Positions 1 to 7,467 of a stretch of 36,063 bases of DNA are shown one piece after another. The translations under genes and the position numbers were made by a program. Source of the DNA: Chthoniobacter flavus (GTDB taxonomy: Bacteria; Verrucomicrobiota; Verrucomicrobiia; Chthoniobacterales; Terrimicrobiaceae); NCBI GenBank assembly GCA_945883435.1, contig CAMCXK010000029.1, forward strand, positions 1 through 36,063. Direction: 5' to 3'. Each line of letters opens with the position of its first letter. Positions within the stretch are counted from its first letter, which is position 1. The notes beneath the pieces were generated by a model. It was not told the DNA's origin. It searched no databases and saw only the letters and a program-made list of their open reading frames with translations.

Positions 1-150
1 AACCGCATAAACGGCGAACTCCGGAATCGGAAGCAGCCAAACGCATGCCAGTCCATTGACGGCTTGCAGGGCCTGCAACGCGCCTTGCCCCCCGAGAAAC
101 GAAGCCAGAAGGGCCACACGCCCCCTTTGAATCTCCCGGCTCGTGCTCAT
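1..150 (-). CDS. Probable polysaccharide flippase, N-terminal fragment (runs off left edge)
   Basis: The reverse strand is open from an ATG at 150 to the window edge and gives 50 residues: a short basic start (MSTSREIQRGR), then a hydrophobic stretch containing FLGGQGALQALQAVNGL and ending LLPIPEFAVYAV. This pattern, a first membrane helix followed by 'LLP..E(Y/F)A.YAV', is typical of Wzx/MATE-like flippases that move lipid-linked oligosaccharides across the inner membrane. That assignment is by recognition from a short piece only. The start overlaps the stop of the upstream methyltransferase gene in a TAATG junction, so the two are probably translated from one mRNA. The neighbouring FkbM gene supports a polysaccharide role. 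Confidence 0.5.
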   Translation of the reverse strand, partial: MSTSREIQRGRVALLASFLGGQGALQALQAVNGLACVWLLPIPEFAVYAV

Positions 151-1109
151 TAAAGCGCCTTGTCCAAAGCCTGGATTGTGTGGCGGTGCCTGTCTGCAAA
201 CTCGTTTGGAACGGCGAGCAGATTGCCATCCGGCCAGTTGTTCCCGATCCGGCGGAGACGGTAGTGGCTGGACTGAAAAATCCCCGCACGGATGGCCCGG
301 TCTTGAAACTCGAAGAAGCAATAATCGTCCGGGAAAAGATCTCTCCCCACGGTGCAATCCTGTCCCCGCTCGGATTGGCTCCATTCAAAAAAACACACCG
401 GACGGCAATGGTTCAGCAATTCGTCGAACCCCTTTAAAACAGCGACTTCAAAGCCCTCGACGTCGATTTTGAGAAAGTCGACGTGCCCGACTCCGCATTC
501 ACGCAAGTGTTCGGAGCCTTTCACAATCGAGAGTTCAAGCGGGGGCGTTGCGGAGGAGGATGGATGAAAACTGCCGGTTCCGGTGTTGTTGGAAGACGGG
601 GGGTGGTAGGGCAATCTTGCAGCTCTCTCTCCTAGGCCAACGGGGTGCAGTGTGACGTTGCCGAGCTTGTTGCGGACAATTTTTTCGCGGACTTTATCCG
701 CCACCGGCGGGAATGGTTCGAACGCGTGGACATGCGATGCGATGGTTGAGGCGAACAGTGTGTGATGGCCGATGTTGGCTCCCGCATCGACCACAACTGG
801 GGAGCGGAGAGGGCGTGTGAAATCCCGCATCAACCGGAGTTCCTCGGCGGCATAGGCCCCGTAGTAGAACACACTCCAATCGATGAAAACGGACAGGTCT
901 CCCGGGTAGCGGCGCCCGTAGAATGGAACCTCAAAAGCCTCGGGAACCGCCGAGTCGGGCGGGTGGATTTGGCGAATGATGCGGTCCCGAACCCCGAAAC
1001 GCAGAAAATGGCAACGCCCCAGAATGCGTGCGAAAATCCTGTCAACACGGCCTGCGCATGGGTTGAGGGGTTTCTCAACGTTGGGGGTCGTTTGCATGCG
1101 GATTTTCAT
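150..1109 (-). CDS. FkbM family SAM-dependent methyltransferase
   Basis: This is likely a sugar O-methyltransferase of the FkbM family, decorating exported glycans or a lipid-linked precursor. Visible signs are the SAM-binding motif I VVDAGANIGHHT near residues 105-116, an acidic loop after strand 2 (VHAFEPFPPV), and the family signature FLKIDVEGFEVAVLKGF around two thirds of the way through. Length (about 319 residues) is normal for the family. The frame extends to 1133, but an AGGAGG at 1112-1117 lies inside that extension, so the ATG at 1109 (MKIRMQTT) or the one at 1097 is more likely. Their spacings of 2 and 14 bases are both imperfect. The stop overlaps the start of the probable flippase (TAATG). 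Transcription diverges from gnd. Confidence 0.85.
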   Translation of the reverse strand: MKIRMQTTPNVEKPLNPCAGRVDRIFARILGRCHFLRFGVRDRIIRQIHPPDSAVPEAFEVPFYGRRYPGDLSVFIDWSVFYYGAYAAEELRLMRDFTRPLRSPVVVDAGANIGHHTLFASTIASHVHAFEPFPPVADKVREKIVRNKLGNVTLHPVGLGERAARLPYHPPSSNNTGTGSFHPSSSATPPLELSIVKGSEHLRECGVGHVDFLKIDVEGFEVAVLKGFDELLNHCRPVCFFEWSQSERGQDCTVGRDLFPDDYCFFEFQDRAIRAGIFQSSHYRLRRIGNNWPDGNLLAVPNEFADRHRHTIQALDKAL

Positions 1110-1223
1110 ATCCTCCTTTATCCGTAAATGCACGGACTGCCGCTGGGGAGTGGGTTTTTCAAAAAAGTTTCCGTGATTTCACACTTGGCAAAAGGCGCCG
1201 GGGCCTCGGAGGGGACTTTCCGC

Positions 1224-1252
1224 TTAACAAGAGCCGGCGATGGCGCTAAATA
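1224..1252 (+). promoter_or_regulatory. Candidate promoter for gnd
   Basis: TTAACA at 1224-1229 (five of six matches to the sigma-70 -35 box) is followed after exactly 17 bases by TAAATA at 1247-1252. The second box is a poor match to TATAAT. Transcription would start near 1259, about 25 bases before the gnd ATG. It lies in the 174-base gap between two divergent genes, where a promoter is expected. No clear Shine-Dalgarno sequence precedes gnd. Confidence 0.35.
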
Positions 1253-1283
1253 CCTCCGCTTCGCCTCGCGGCGTCCTTTCATT

Positions 1284-2762
1284 ATGCACCACACCTCACC
1301 TCAAGGAGACATCGGCCTCATCGGCCTGGCTGTCATGGGCCAGAACCTCGTTTTGAACATGAACGACCACGGATACACCGTTGTTGTTTACAACCGCACC
1401 ACATCGAAGGTCGACGAGTTTCTCGCCAACGAAGCGCGCGGCACGAAGGTTCAAGGCGCCCACTCGATCGCCGAGCTGGTTTCCAAACTCAAACGCCCCC
1501 GCCGTATCATGATGCTCGTCAAGGCCGGGCGTCCCGTGGACGACTTCATCGCCCAGATCGCGCCGCATTTGGAACCGGGCGATATCATCATCGACGGTGG
1601 CAACTCGCTTTACGAGGATACCAATCGCCGCCAGCGGGAGTTGGAGGCGAAGGGCCTGCTTTTCATCGGCACCGGAGTCTCGGGTGGCGAGGAGGGCGCC
1701 CGCCGCGGACCCAGCATCATGCCGGGCGGTTCACCGGCCGCATGGCCCCACGTGAAGGATATTTTTCAATCGATTTCCGCGAAAGTGGAGGACGGATCGG
1801 CCTGCTGCGACTGGGTCGGGCCCGAAGGCGCGGGCCACTACGTAAAAATGGTCCACAACGGCATCGAGTATGGCGACATGCAGCTCATCTGCGAGGCTTA
1901 CAACATTCTTAAAAACGGTCTCGGTCTGACCGAGGCCGAGTTGCACGAGACGTTCGCTGCCTGGAATACCGGGGAGCTCGACAGCTATCTGATCGAGATC
2001 ACCCGTGATATCTTTGCGAAAAACGACTCGGACGGCACTCCCCTGGTGAACAAAATCCTGGATACGGCCGGCCAGAAGGGCACCGGCAAGTGGACGGTCA
2101 TCAATTCCCTCGAGTTCGGCACACCGATCACGCTCATGGCGGAGGCGGTTTACGCGCGCTGCGTCTCGGCGTTGAAGGATGAGCGGGTGAAGGCCTCCCG
2201 CAAACTGAAGGGACCGAATGCCGCGATTCCGCCGGCCCGCAACGCGAAACGCCGTGCGGAGCTTGTCGAGCAGGTGCGCCAAGCGCTCTACGCCTCGAAA
2301 ATCATCAGCTACGCGCAAGGCTACATGCTCATGCGCGATGCGGCGCGGCAATACGGTTGGAATTTGAACTGGGGCGGCATCGCGCTCATGTGGCGCGGCG
2401 GTTGCATCATTCGTTCGCGCTTCCTCGGGCGCATCAAGGAGGCGTTCGACAAGAAGCCCAAGCTGACAAACCTGCTTCTCGATCCCTACTTCCGCGGAGA
2501 AATCAAAAAATGTCAGAAGGGATGGCGCAACATTGTGGCCACGGCCGCGAAGCGCGGGATCCCCGTTCCGGCCTTCTCGACGGCGCTGTCCTTCTACGAC
2601 AGCTACCGATCGGCTGTCCTGCCGGCCAACCTGCTCCAGGCCCAGCGCGACTTTTTCGGCGCCCATACCTACGAGCGTGTTGACAAGCCCCGCGGAGAAT
2701 TTTTCCACACCAACTGGACCGGCACGGGTGGAACCACCGCCTCGACGACCTACACGGTGTAA
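1284..2762 (+). CDS. gnd: 6-phosphogluconate dehydrogenase, decarboxylating
   Basis: This enzyme oxidises 6-phosphogluconate to ribulose 5-phosphate, CO2 and NADPH in the cytosolic pentose phosphate pathway. The product is 492 residues, the expected long (about 470-490) dimeric form. The N-terminal Rossmann motif GLAVMGQNLVLNM binds NADP. TGVSGGEEGARRGPS and GAGHYVKMVHNGIEYGDMQ are the classic substrate and catalytic signatures, with the catalytic Lys in the second. KGTGKWT and the C-terminal HTNWTGTGG tail also match the family. The frame is open upstream to 1128, but homology begins just after the ATG at 1284 (MHHTSPQGDIGLIG), and the extension covers the divergent promoter region, so 1284 was chosen. 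It is the first gene of a plus-strand run ending at 9710. Confidence 0.96.
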   Translation: MHHTSPQGDIGLIGLAVMGQNLVLNMNDHGYTVVVYNRTTSKVDEFLANEARGTKVQGAHSIAELVSKLKRPRRIMMLVKAGRPVDDFIAQIAPHLEPGDIIIDGGNSLYEDTNRRQRELEAKGLLFIGTGVSGGEEGARRGPSIMPGGSPAAWPHVKDIFQSISAKVEDGSACCDWVGPEGAGHYVKMVHNGIEYGDMQLICEAYNILKNGLGLTEAELHETFAAWNTGELDSYLIEITRDIFAKNDSDGTPLVNKILDTAGQKGTGKWTVINSLEFGTPITLMAEAVYARCVSALKDERVKASRKLKGPNAAIPPARNAKRRAELVEQVRQALYASKIISYAQGYMLMRDAARQYGWNLNWGGIALMWRGGCIIRSRFLGRIKEAFDKKPKLTNLLLDPYFRGEIKKCQKGWRNIVATAAKRGIPVPAFSTALSFYDSYRSAVLPANLLQAQRDFFGAHTYERVDKPRGEFFHTNWTGTGGTTASTTYTV

Positions 2763-2768
2763 GAACCA

Positions 2769-3815
2769 TTGCGAGTTTTTGTTCTCAAGCCCGATGCGAT
2801 CGGCGACTTCGTTCTCGCCACGGGAGCGGTCCATCGAATCGCACGGGCTTGGGGAGAGTCCAGTCTGACCCTTGCCGTCCGGGCGGATGTGGCGCCGTTT
2901 GCGCAGGAGGAATTTCCTGAGGCCCGGGTTGTTCCATTGCCGATTCGCGAAAAGCGGCGTGTTGTCAACCTCACGGTCGTGAATGTCCTGAACTGCCTGC
3001 CGGCGTGGACTGTGTTGGCCGGCATGCATGTGGAGGCGGCAGTCTGCTTGCGCAGTATGCGGACCTATCTGCAAACGGCACTTTTTCTGACTCCAAGGGC
3101 AAAACGTCGCATTGCCTGTGAAAACCGGCTGGCCGAGGGGGAGCGTTTTCGCCGCCCGCGTGTGGAGAACTTCGTGCGATCGTGTTTCCGCCCCGAGCTG
3201 CTTGCTTATCCCCGGCCCGGGCCATGGCCGACCGACCTTGAGGCCAACCGGTTGGTGGTGTCGGAACTTTTGGGTGAGCACGTCGATCCCCTTGAAATCC
3301 TTCCCCGGCTGAGGGCGCGTTCGCCTGCCCGTGTGGGGGGCTGGCTTCTTTGTCCCTTCAGCTCCACCCGGGGCAAGGACTACCCTGATGAAAAGTGGGT
3401 CGAGGTCCTGTCCCTCGTGGCTTCCGATCGAGGCGGGGCACCGCTGTTTCTCGCCGCCGGTCCATCCCAGCAGGAGCGATTGCGCTCTTTGCACAGACTC
3501 TTGGATTCTTCTGGTGTGACAGGTTGCACGCTGCTTCCGGAAGGAAGTCTGGGGGACCTGGCGCAAGCCGTTTCCTCCGCTTGTTTGGTGCTTACCGTGG
3601 ACACGGCGGCTGCCCACATGGCCTGTGCCGCCGGCCGGCCGGCCGTTATTGTTTCGGCGGGCCAACACCCGGGCGTCTATGCCCCCTACACCACAAATGG
3701 TCTTCAGGACTGGATCATGCCGCCGCCGGGTTTGGCACGGGGTGCCTGGAAAAGCTCGATCAATGCCGGACTCGTTGCGGAGCGCATACGCGGGGTTCTC
3801 TCCAAAAATCCATGA
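2769..3815 (+). CDS. Glycosyltransferase family 9 (heptosyltransferase-like)
   Basis: The product is 348 residues and resembles ADP-heptose:LPS heptosyltransferases (GT9, GT-B fold), which add a heptose to the lipopolysaccharide core on the cytoplasmic face of the inner membrane. The N-terminus MRVFVLKPDAIGDFVLATG is the family's standard opening and fixes the start at a TTG codon only six bases after gnd. The C-terminal half has the nucleotide-sugar binding features: the KDYPDEKW segment after a GG(W)LLCPFSS strand, and LTVDTAAAHMACAAGRPAVIV. Whether the donor is ADP-heptose cannot be told from sequence. Its stop overlaps the ATG of the Hsp70 gene (ATGA, 3812-3815), so translation of the two is probably coupled. 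Confidence 0.87.
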   Translation: MRVFVLKPDAIGDFVLATGAVHRIARAWGESSLTLAVRADVAPFAQEEFPEARVVPLPIREKRRVVNLTVVNVLNCLPAWTVLAGMHVEAAVCLRSMRTYLQTALFLTPRAKRRIACENRLAEGERFRRPRVENFVRSCFRPELLAYPRPGPWPTDLEANRLVVSELLGEHVDPLEILPRLRARSPARVGGWLLCPFSSTRGKDYPDEKWVEVLSLVASDRGGAPLFLAAGPSQQERLRSLHRLLDSSGVTGCTLLPEGSLGDLAQAVSSACLVLTVDTAAAHMACAAGRPAVIVSAGQHPGVYAPYTTNGLQDWIMPPPGLARGAWKSSINAGLVAERIRGVLSKNP

Positions 3816-6448
3816 CGTCGTTTTATATTGGCATCGATCTTGGAACGACCAATTCCGCTCTGGCGTTTGTGCAGGCTGGTGGCGGGAAAAGCGGGATTTT
3901 TGCGGTGCCACAGGCTGAAACCACCCACTCAACCGCCTCGCATGACACCTTGCCGTCGTTTCTGCTCCGGCTTCCACAATCGGAGGACTGGACAATCGGC
4001 CGACTCGCGCGTGAGAGGCTTCCCGGGCTTCCGGGCCGGGTGGTTCAATCCGCAAAGTCCTGGCTGGTCCACCATGCCTCCGACCCCCATGCGCCATTTC
4101 TTCCGTTTGGTTCCACGGAGATTGAAGAGGGCCACAAGCTCAGTCCCGTGGATGCGCTCGCGCGGATTTTGCGCCATCTGAGGGAGTCATGGGATTCCGC
4201 CCATCCAGAGGCTCCCCTGGAGCGGCAGTCTGTGGTTGTAACTGTTCCCGCATCCTTTGATCCGCTCGCCCAGCAACTGACTTTGGAAGCCGCGCACCGG
4301 GCAGGGCTTCCGGCATCGACGAGTCTTCTTGAAGAGCCGCAGGCCGCCTTTCTGGCGTGGCTGGAACGTCCCGGCGCGGAGGCTGAACTCCCGGCTCCGG
4401 GAGCACCTCCGCTTCATGTGCTGGTGGTGGATATCGGTGGTGGCACCACGGATTTCAGTCTTTTCGAAGCCTCCGTTCCATCGGGGGCGGACCGTCCCCG
4501 GTTGGTGCGTCTTGCGGTCAGCGGGCATATTCTTCTCGGCGGGGACAATTTCGATCTTTCGCTCGCGCATGCGCTCGAACCACGATTCGGAGCGCTTTCC
4601 GCTCCAACCTTCGCCTCCCTGGTGGCGCGCTGCCGAGACGTCAAGGAATGTGCGCTCTCGGAAAGCGGTGAGGAAATATTCACGATCGCCGTGGCCAGGC
4701 CTGGAGCCTCTCTCTTGGCAGGTTCCGAGCAAACAACTGTGGCCCGTGACGAGGTGCGGCGCATCCTGCTGGATGGTTTTTTGCCGGATGTGGTGGCCGG
4801 TGAGGAACCATTGCGTGCGCCCAAAGGTCTTCGTGAAATGGGACTGCCTTACGCCAAGGATGCGGCAATCACGCGCCACCTTGCCGATTTTTTGCGCGAC
4901 CGGCCGCCTGTGGATCTGGTTTTGTTCAACGGCGGAGTCACAAAGTCGCGTTCTGTGCGGGATCGGATTCTTGCCAACGTCTCGAGTTGGCAACCCGGCC
5001 ATGCCCCGAGGGCGCTTTCGAACGATGATCCCGATTTGGCGGTTGCACGGGGAGCCGCTTGGCATGCCGCCCGGCAGGCGCACCCCGGTCTTCTGCGTGT
5101 CGAAGGCGGTTCCGCCCATGCCTATTATCTGGACCTCGGCGGTGGCCGGGCCTTGTGCATCCTGGCCCATGGAACAGAAGCCGGCGATTCGGTTCCGACC
5201 CGTTGCGATGGCCTGGCCGCACGCATCGGCGAACCGGTCTCGTTCGCCCTTCTTCGCCATACCCGCCGCGAGGGGGATCGGCCGGGCACGGTTGTTCCAA
5301 GCGATGCCACGTTTGAAGAGTTGCCCGCGCTGGAGGCGGTCTTGCAACCTCCCAAGGGGCGCCGGGCCACTTCCCCATTGCCTGTGGAGGTGCGTGCCGT
5401 CCTTGGTGTCACGGGACTTCTGGGCGTTGAAATCGTGGCAAACGACAAAAAAAACGCATGGAAGCAGTCGTGGCCGCTTGTTTTTGCGTTGCGCGGGGGA
5501 TCGGATCGGACAACCTCGAGGGCGTCTTCCGCCTCCGAGCCGGTGTTGAGATGTGCGGAACACTGGAGCAACCTTCTTTCCGCCGGGCGCAAAACCCGTC
5601 AAAAGCCCACCGCCAACCTGCTTTTCCAGTCGGGAGAAAAAATTCTGCAACTTCCCAAAGCGCGCTGGAGCGGGGGGATGGTGCGGGCTCTTTACAACCA
5701 ATGGATCGGGGTTGCCGAAGTGCGCCGCCTTTCTCCCGATCACGAGGAATCCTGGCTTCACCTGGCTGGATGGCTTTTAAGACCCGGGTGCGGAATGACC
5801 GGCGATGGGGAACGGGTCGCCACGCTGCAGCCGATCCTTGCGGGCGATCCGTGTTTTTCCTCGGGCGCCGTGCGCTTGCAGCGATGGATCGCGGCGCGCC
5901 GTATCGCCGGGGGTTTGGATGCCTCCCAATCGCTTTCCATCTGGACCGCCGCCCGTTCGACATGGCGCGCGGGGAGTCCTCCCGCCGCTGAAATCGCTCT
6001 TTTGGCGGGTTCCTTGGAATGGCTTCCCGGTCGTGACGAATTGGCACGGCACATGGTGGCCGCCATCCAAGCCGACCCCCGGCAAGTCGCGTATTGGCGT
6101 GCGTTCGGGCGCCTTCTGGCGCGGCAACTTTTAAACGCGGGTGTTCAACAGGTTCTTCCACCCGAGTTGGTGGGCGAGTGCTGGGATGTCCTGCCCGAGG
6201 CTCCCGAGGCTGCGCGAACCGAGGCGGCCGCCGCTTGGCTCCGCGCCGCGCGATTGACAGGAGTTCGGGCGTTGGATCTCGATGGCGGGTTGCGGAAACG
6301 CATCGATGCCACGTTGAGGCGTTGGGATGTTCCAGAATCGAAGCGACGGGTCTTGAGCGAGCACATTCCTCTTGTCGAGTCGGACCGGGCCGGAATGCTT
6401 GGCGAGTCGCCTCCGCCGGGAATCGTGCTGAATGCCGACCCGGCCTAA
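3812..6448 (+). CDS. Large Hsp70-family protein with non-canonical C-terminus
   Basis: The 878-residue product starts MTSFYIGIDLGTTNSALAF, the phosphate-1 motif of the Hsp70/actin ATPase fold. Further motifs are EEPQAAFLAWL (connect-1 region), VVDIGGGTTDFSLF near residue 205 (phosphate-2), and LVLFNGGVTKSRSVRDRI near 370 (adenosine motif). DDPDLAVARGAAWHAA near 412 closes the ATPase part. The remaining 465 or so residues do not look like a DnaK substrate-binding domain and there is no EEVD-like end. They resemble the long Hsp70 proteins said to carry DUF3731, which I name from memory. The client is unknown. The start overlaps the glycosyltransferase stop; the frame is open far upstream (to 3395), but that part is the shadow of the glycosyltransferase gene. 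Confidence 0.9.
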   Translation: MTSFYIGIDLGTTNSALAFVQAGGGKSGIFAVPQAETTHSTASHDTLPSFLLRLPQSEDWTIGRLARERLPGLPGRVVQSAKSWLVHHASDPHAPFLPFGSTEIEEGHKLSPVDALARILRHLRESWDSAHPEAPLERQSVVVTVPASFDPLAQQLTLEAAHRAGLPASTSLLEEPQAAFLAWLERPGAEAELPAPGAPPLHVLVVDIGGGTTDFSLFEASVPSGADRPRLVRLAVSGHILLGGDNFDLSLAHALEPRFGALSAPTFASLVARCRDVKECALSESGEEIFTIAVARPGASLLAGSEQTTVARDEVRRILLDGFLPDVVAGEEPLRAPKGLREMGLPYAKDAAITRHLADFLRDRPPVDLVLFNGGVTKSRSVRDRILANVSSWQPGHAPRALSNDDPDLAVARGAAWHAARQAHPGLLRVEGGSAHAYYLDLGGGRALCILAHGTEAGDSVPTRCDGLAARIGEPVSFALLRHTRREGDRPGTVVPSDATFEELPALEAVLQPPKGRRATSPLPVEVRAVLGVTGLLGVEIVANDKKNAWKQSWPLVFALRGGSDRTTSRASSASEPVLRCAEHWSNLLSAGRKTRQKPTANLLFQSGEKILQLPKARWSGGMVRALYNQWIGVAEVRRLSPDHEESWLHLAGWLLRPGCGMTGDGERVATLQPILAGDPCFSSGAVRLQRWIAARRIAGGLDASQSLSIWTAARSTWRAGSPPAAEIALLAGSLEWLPGRDELARHMVAAIQADPRQVAYWRAFGRLLARQLLNAGVQQVLPPELVGECWDVLPEAPEAARTEAAAAWLRAARLTGVRALDLDGGLRKRIDATLRRWDVPESKRRVLSEHIPLVESDRAGMLGESPPPGIVLNADPA

Positions 6449-6498
6449 GGGACCACGGGGGCTTGCGGTCCAGATTGGGATTTCACAGGATTGCCGCA

Positions 6499-7467
6499 AT
6501 GCACAAACAGGTTTTTGTTGCGATTGTTGCGGGGGTGCTGGCTTTCGTGCAGCCATTGTCGGCCGGGGATGTCATTCGCCGCATCGCCTTTGGTTCGTGC
6601 AACCGTCAGGACCTTCCCCAGCCCATCTGGGCAGCGGTGGCGGATTTTCAACCCCAGCTTTGGATTTGGCTGGGAGACAACATCTACGGCGACACCGACA
6701 ACATGGAGGTCTTGAGGGCCAAGTGGGACCGGCAAAAGTCGCATCCCGGTTATGCGGCTCTGCGCTCCTCCGCGATTGTGTTGGGGATTTGGGACGACCA
6801 CGACTTCGGACGCAACGACGCGGGCTCCGAGTATCCTTTCAAGGAGGCTTCCAAAAAGTTGCTACTGGATTTTCTGGATGAACCCGCAGGCTCCGTGCGG
6901 CGCGGGCGTGAAGGCATTCACGACTGCCGGTTGTTCGGTCCCGAAGGCCGCCAGGTCGCTGTGGTTCTGCTCGACACCCGCACCTTCCGCTCGCCTCGCG
7001 GCAGTTCGGGTGGACTCCTCGGGGAGGCGCAGTGGAAATGGCTTGAGGAAACCCTGCGCGGCAGCCCTGCGCAGGTTCATGTGATTTGCTCTGGAAGCCA
7101 AATTCTTCCCTTGGAACATACCCACGAAAAGTGGGCGGACCATCCAGCCGATCGCCAGCGGCTTTTGGAAATGCTCGACCGTCTTGCGAAGCCTGGAGTG
7201 ATCCTCCTCAGCGGTGACCGCCATTTCGGAGAAATCTCGACCCTCACAGCCGGAAACCGCGTTTTTCATGAGTTGACCACGAGCGGCATGACACATCATT
7301 GGATGTCCTTCCCCGGTGAGAAAAACGCCTTGCGGAGCGGGCAGCCAGTGGTCCGGAAAAACTTCGGCACACTGGAAATAAACTGGGATGCACACACCAT
7401 GACCGCCTGCATCCGCGCGGTGGATGGAGAAATTCTCGAATCGACCGTGCTTCCACTGGCGCCATGA
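6499..7467 (+). CDS. Exported PhoD-like metallophosphatase
   Basis: The 322-residue product begins with a clear signal peptide (MHKQVFVAIVAGVLAFVQPLSAG), so it should act in the periplasm or outside. The mature part matches the PhoD-like metallophosphatase family: RIAFGSCNRQ just after the signal, LWIWLGDNIYGDTDN (residues about 54-68, metal-binding Asp/Asn), WDDHDFGRNDAG (near 98) and LLSGDRHFGEIS (near 235-247). It is shorter than Bacillus PhoD and lacks its N-terminal domain. It probably hydrolyses phosphomonoesters or diesters; the substrate is not visible. Its TGA overlaps the ATG of the adenylate cyclase (7464-7467). The start was chosen for the signal peptide; it lies 50 bases after the Hsp70 gene. 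Confidence 0.88.
   Translation: MHKQVFVAIVAGVLAFVQPLSAGDVIRRIAFGSCNRQDLPQPIWAAVADFQPQLWIWLGDNIYGDTDNMEVLRAKWDRQKSHPGYAALRSSAIVLGIWDDHDFGRNDAGSEYPFKEASKKLLLDFLDEPAGSVRRGREGIHDCRLFGPEGRQVAVVLLDTRTFRSPRGSSGGLLGEAQWKWLEETLRGSPAQVHVICSGSQILPLEHTHEKWADHPADRQRLLEMLDRLAKPGVILLSGDRHFGEISTLTAGNRVFHELTTSGMTHHWMSFPGEKNALRSGQPVVRKNFGTLEINWDAHTMTACIRAVDGEILESTVLPLAP

Noticed and set aside
1128-1283. N-terminal extension of gnd by 52 codons
   Set aside because: It covers the divergent promoter region, shows no conservation pattern, and homology to 6-phosphogluconate dehydrogenase begins right after the ATG at 1284.
1731-4097. 788-codon open frame on the minus strand
   Set aside because: It lies antisense to gnd, the glycosyltransferase and the Hsp70 gene, is rich in Arg, Gly and His, and has no domain pattern. 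It is a shadow of GC-rich codon use.
4187-5761. 524-codon open frame antisense to the Hsp70 gene
   Set aside because: It is fully inside a well-supported gene on the other strand and its composition is not protein-like.
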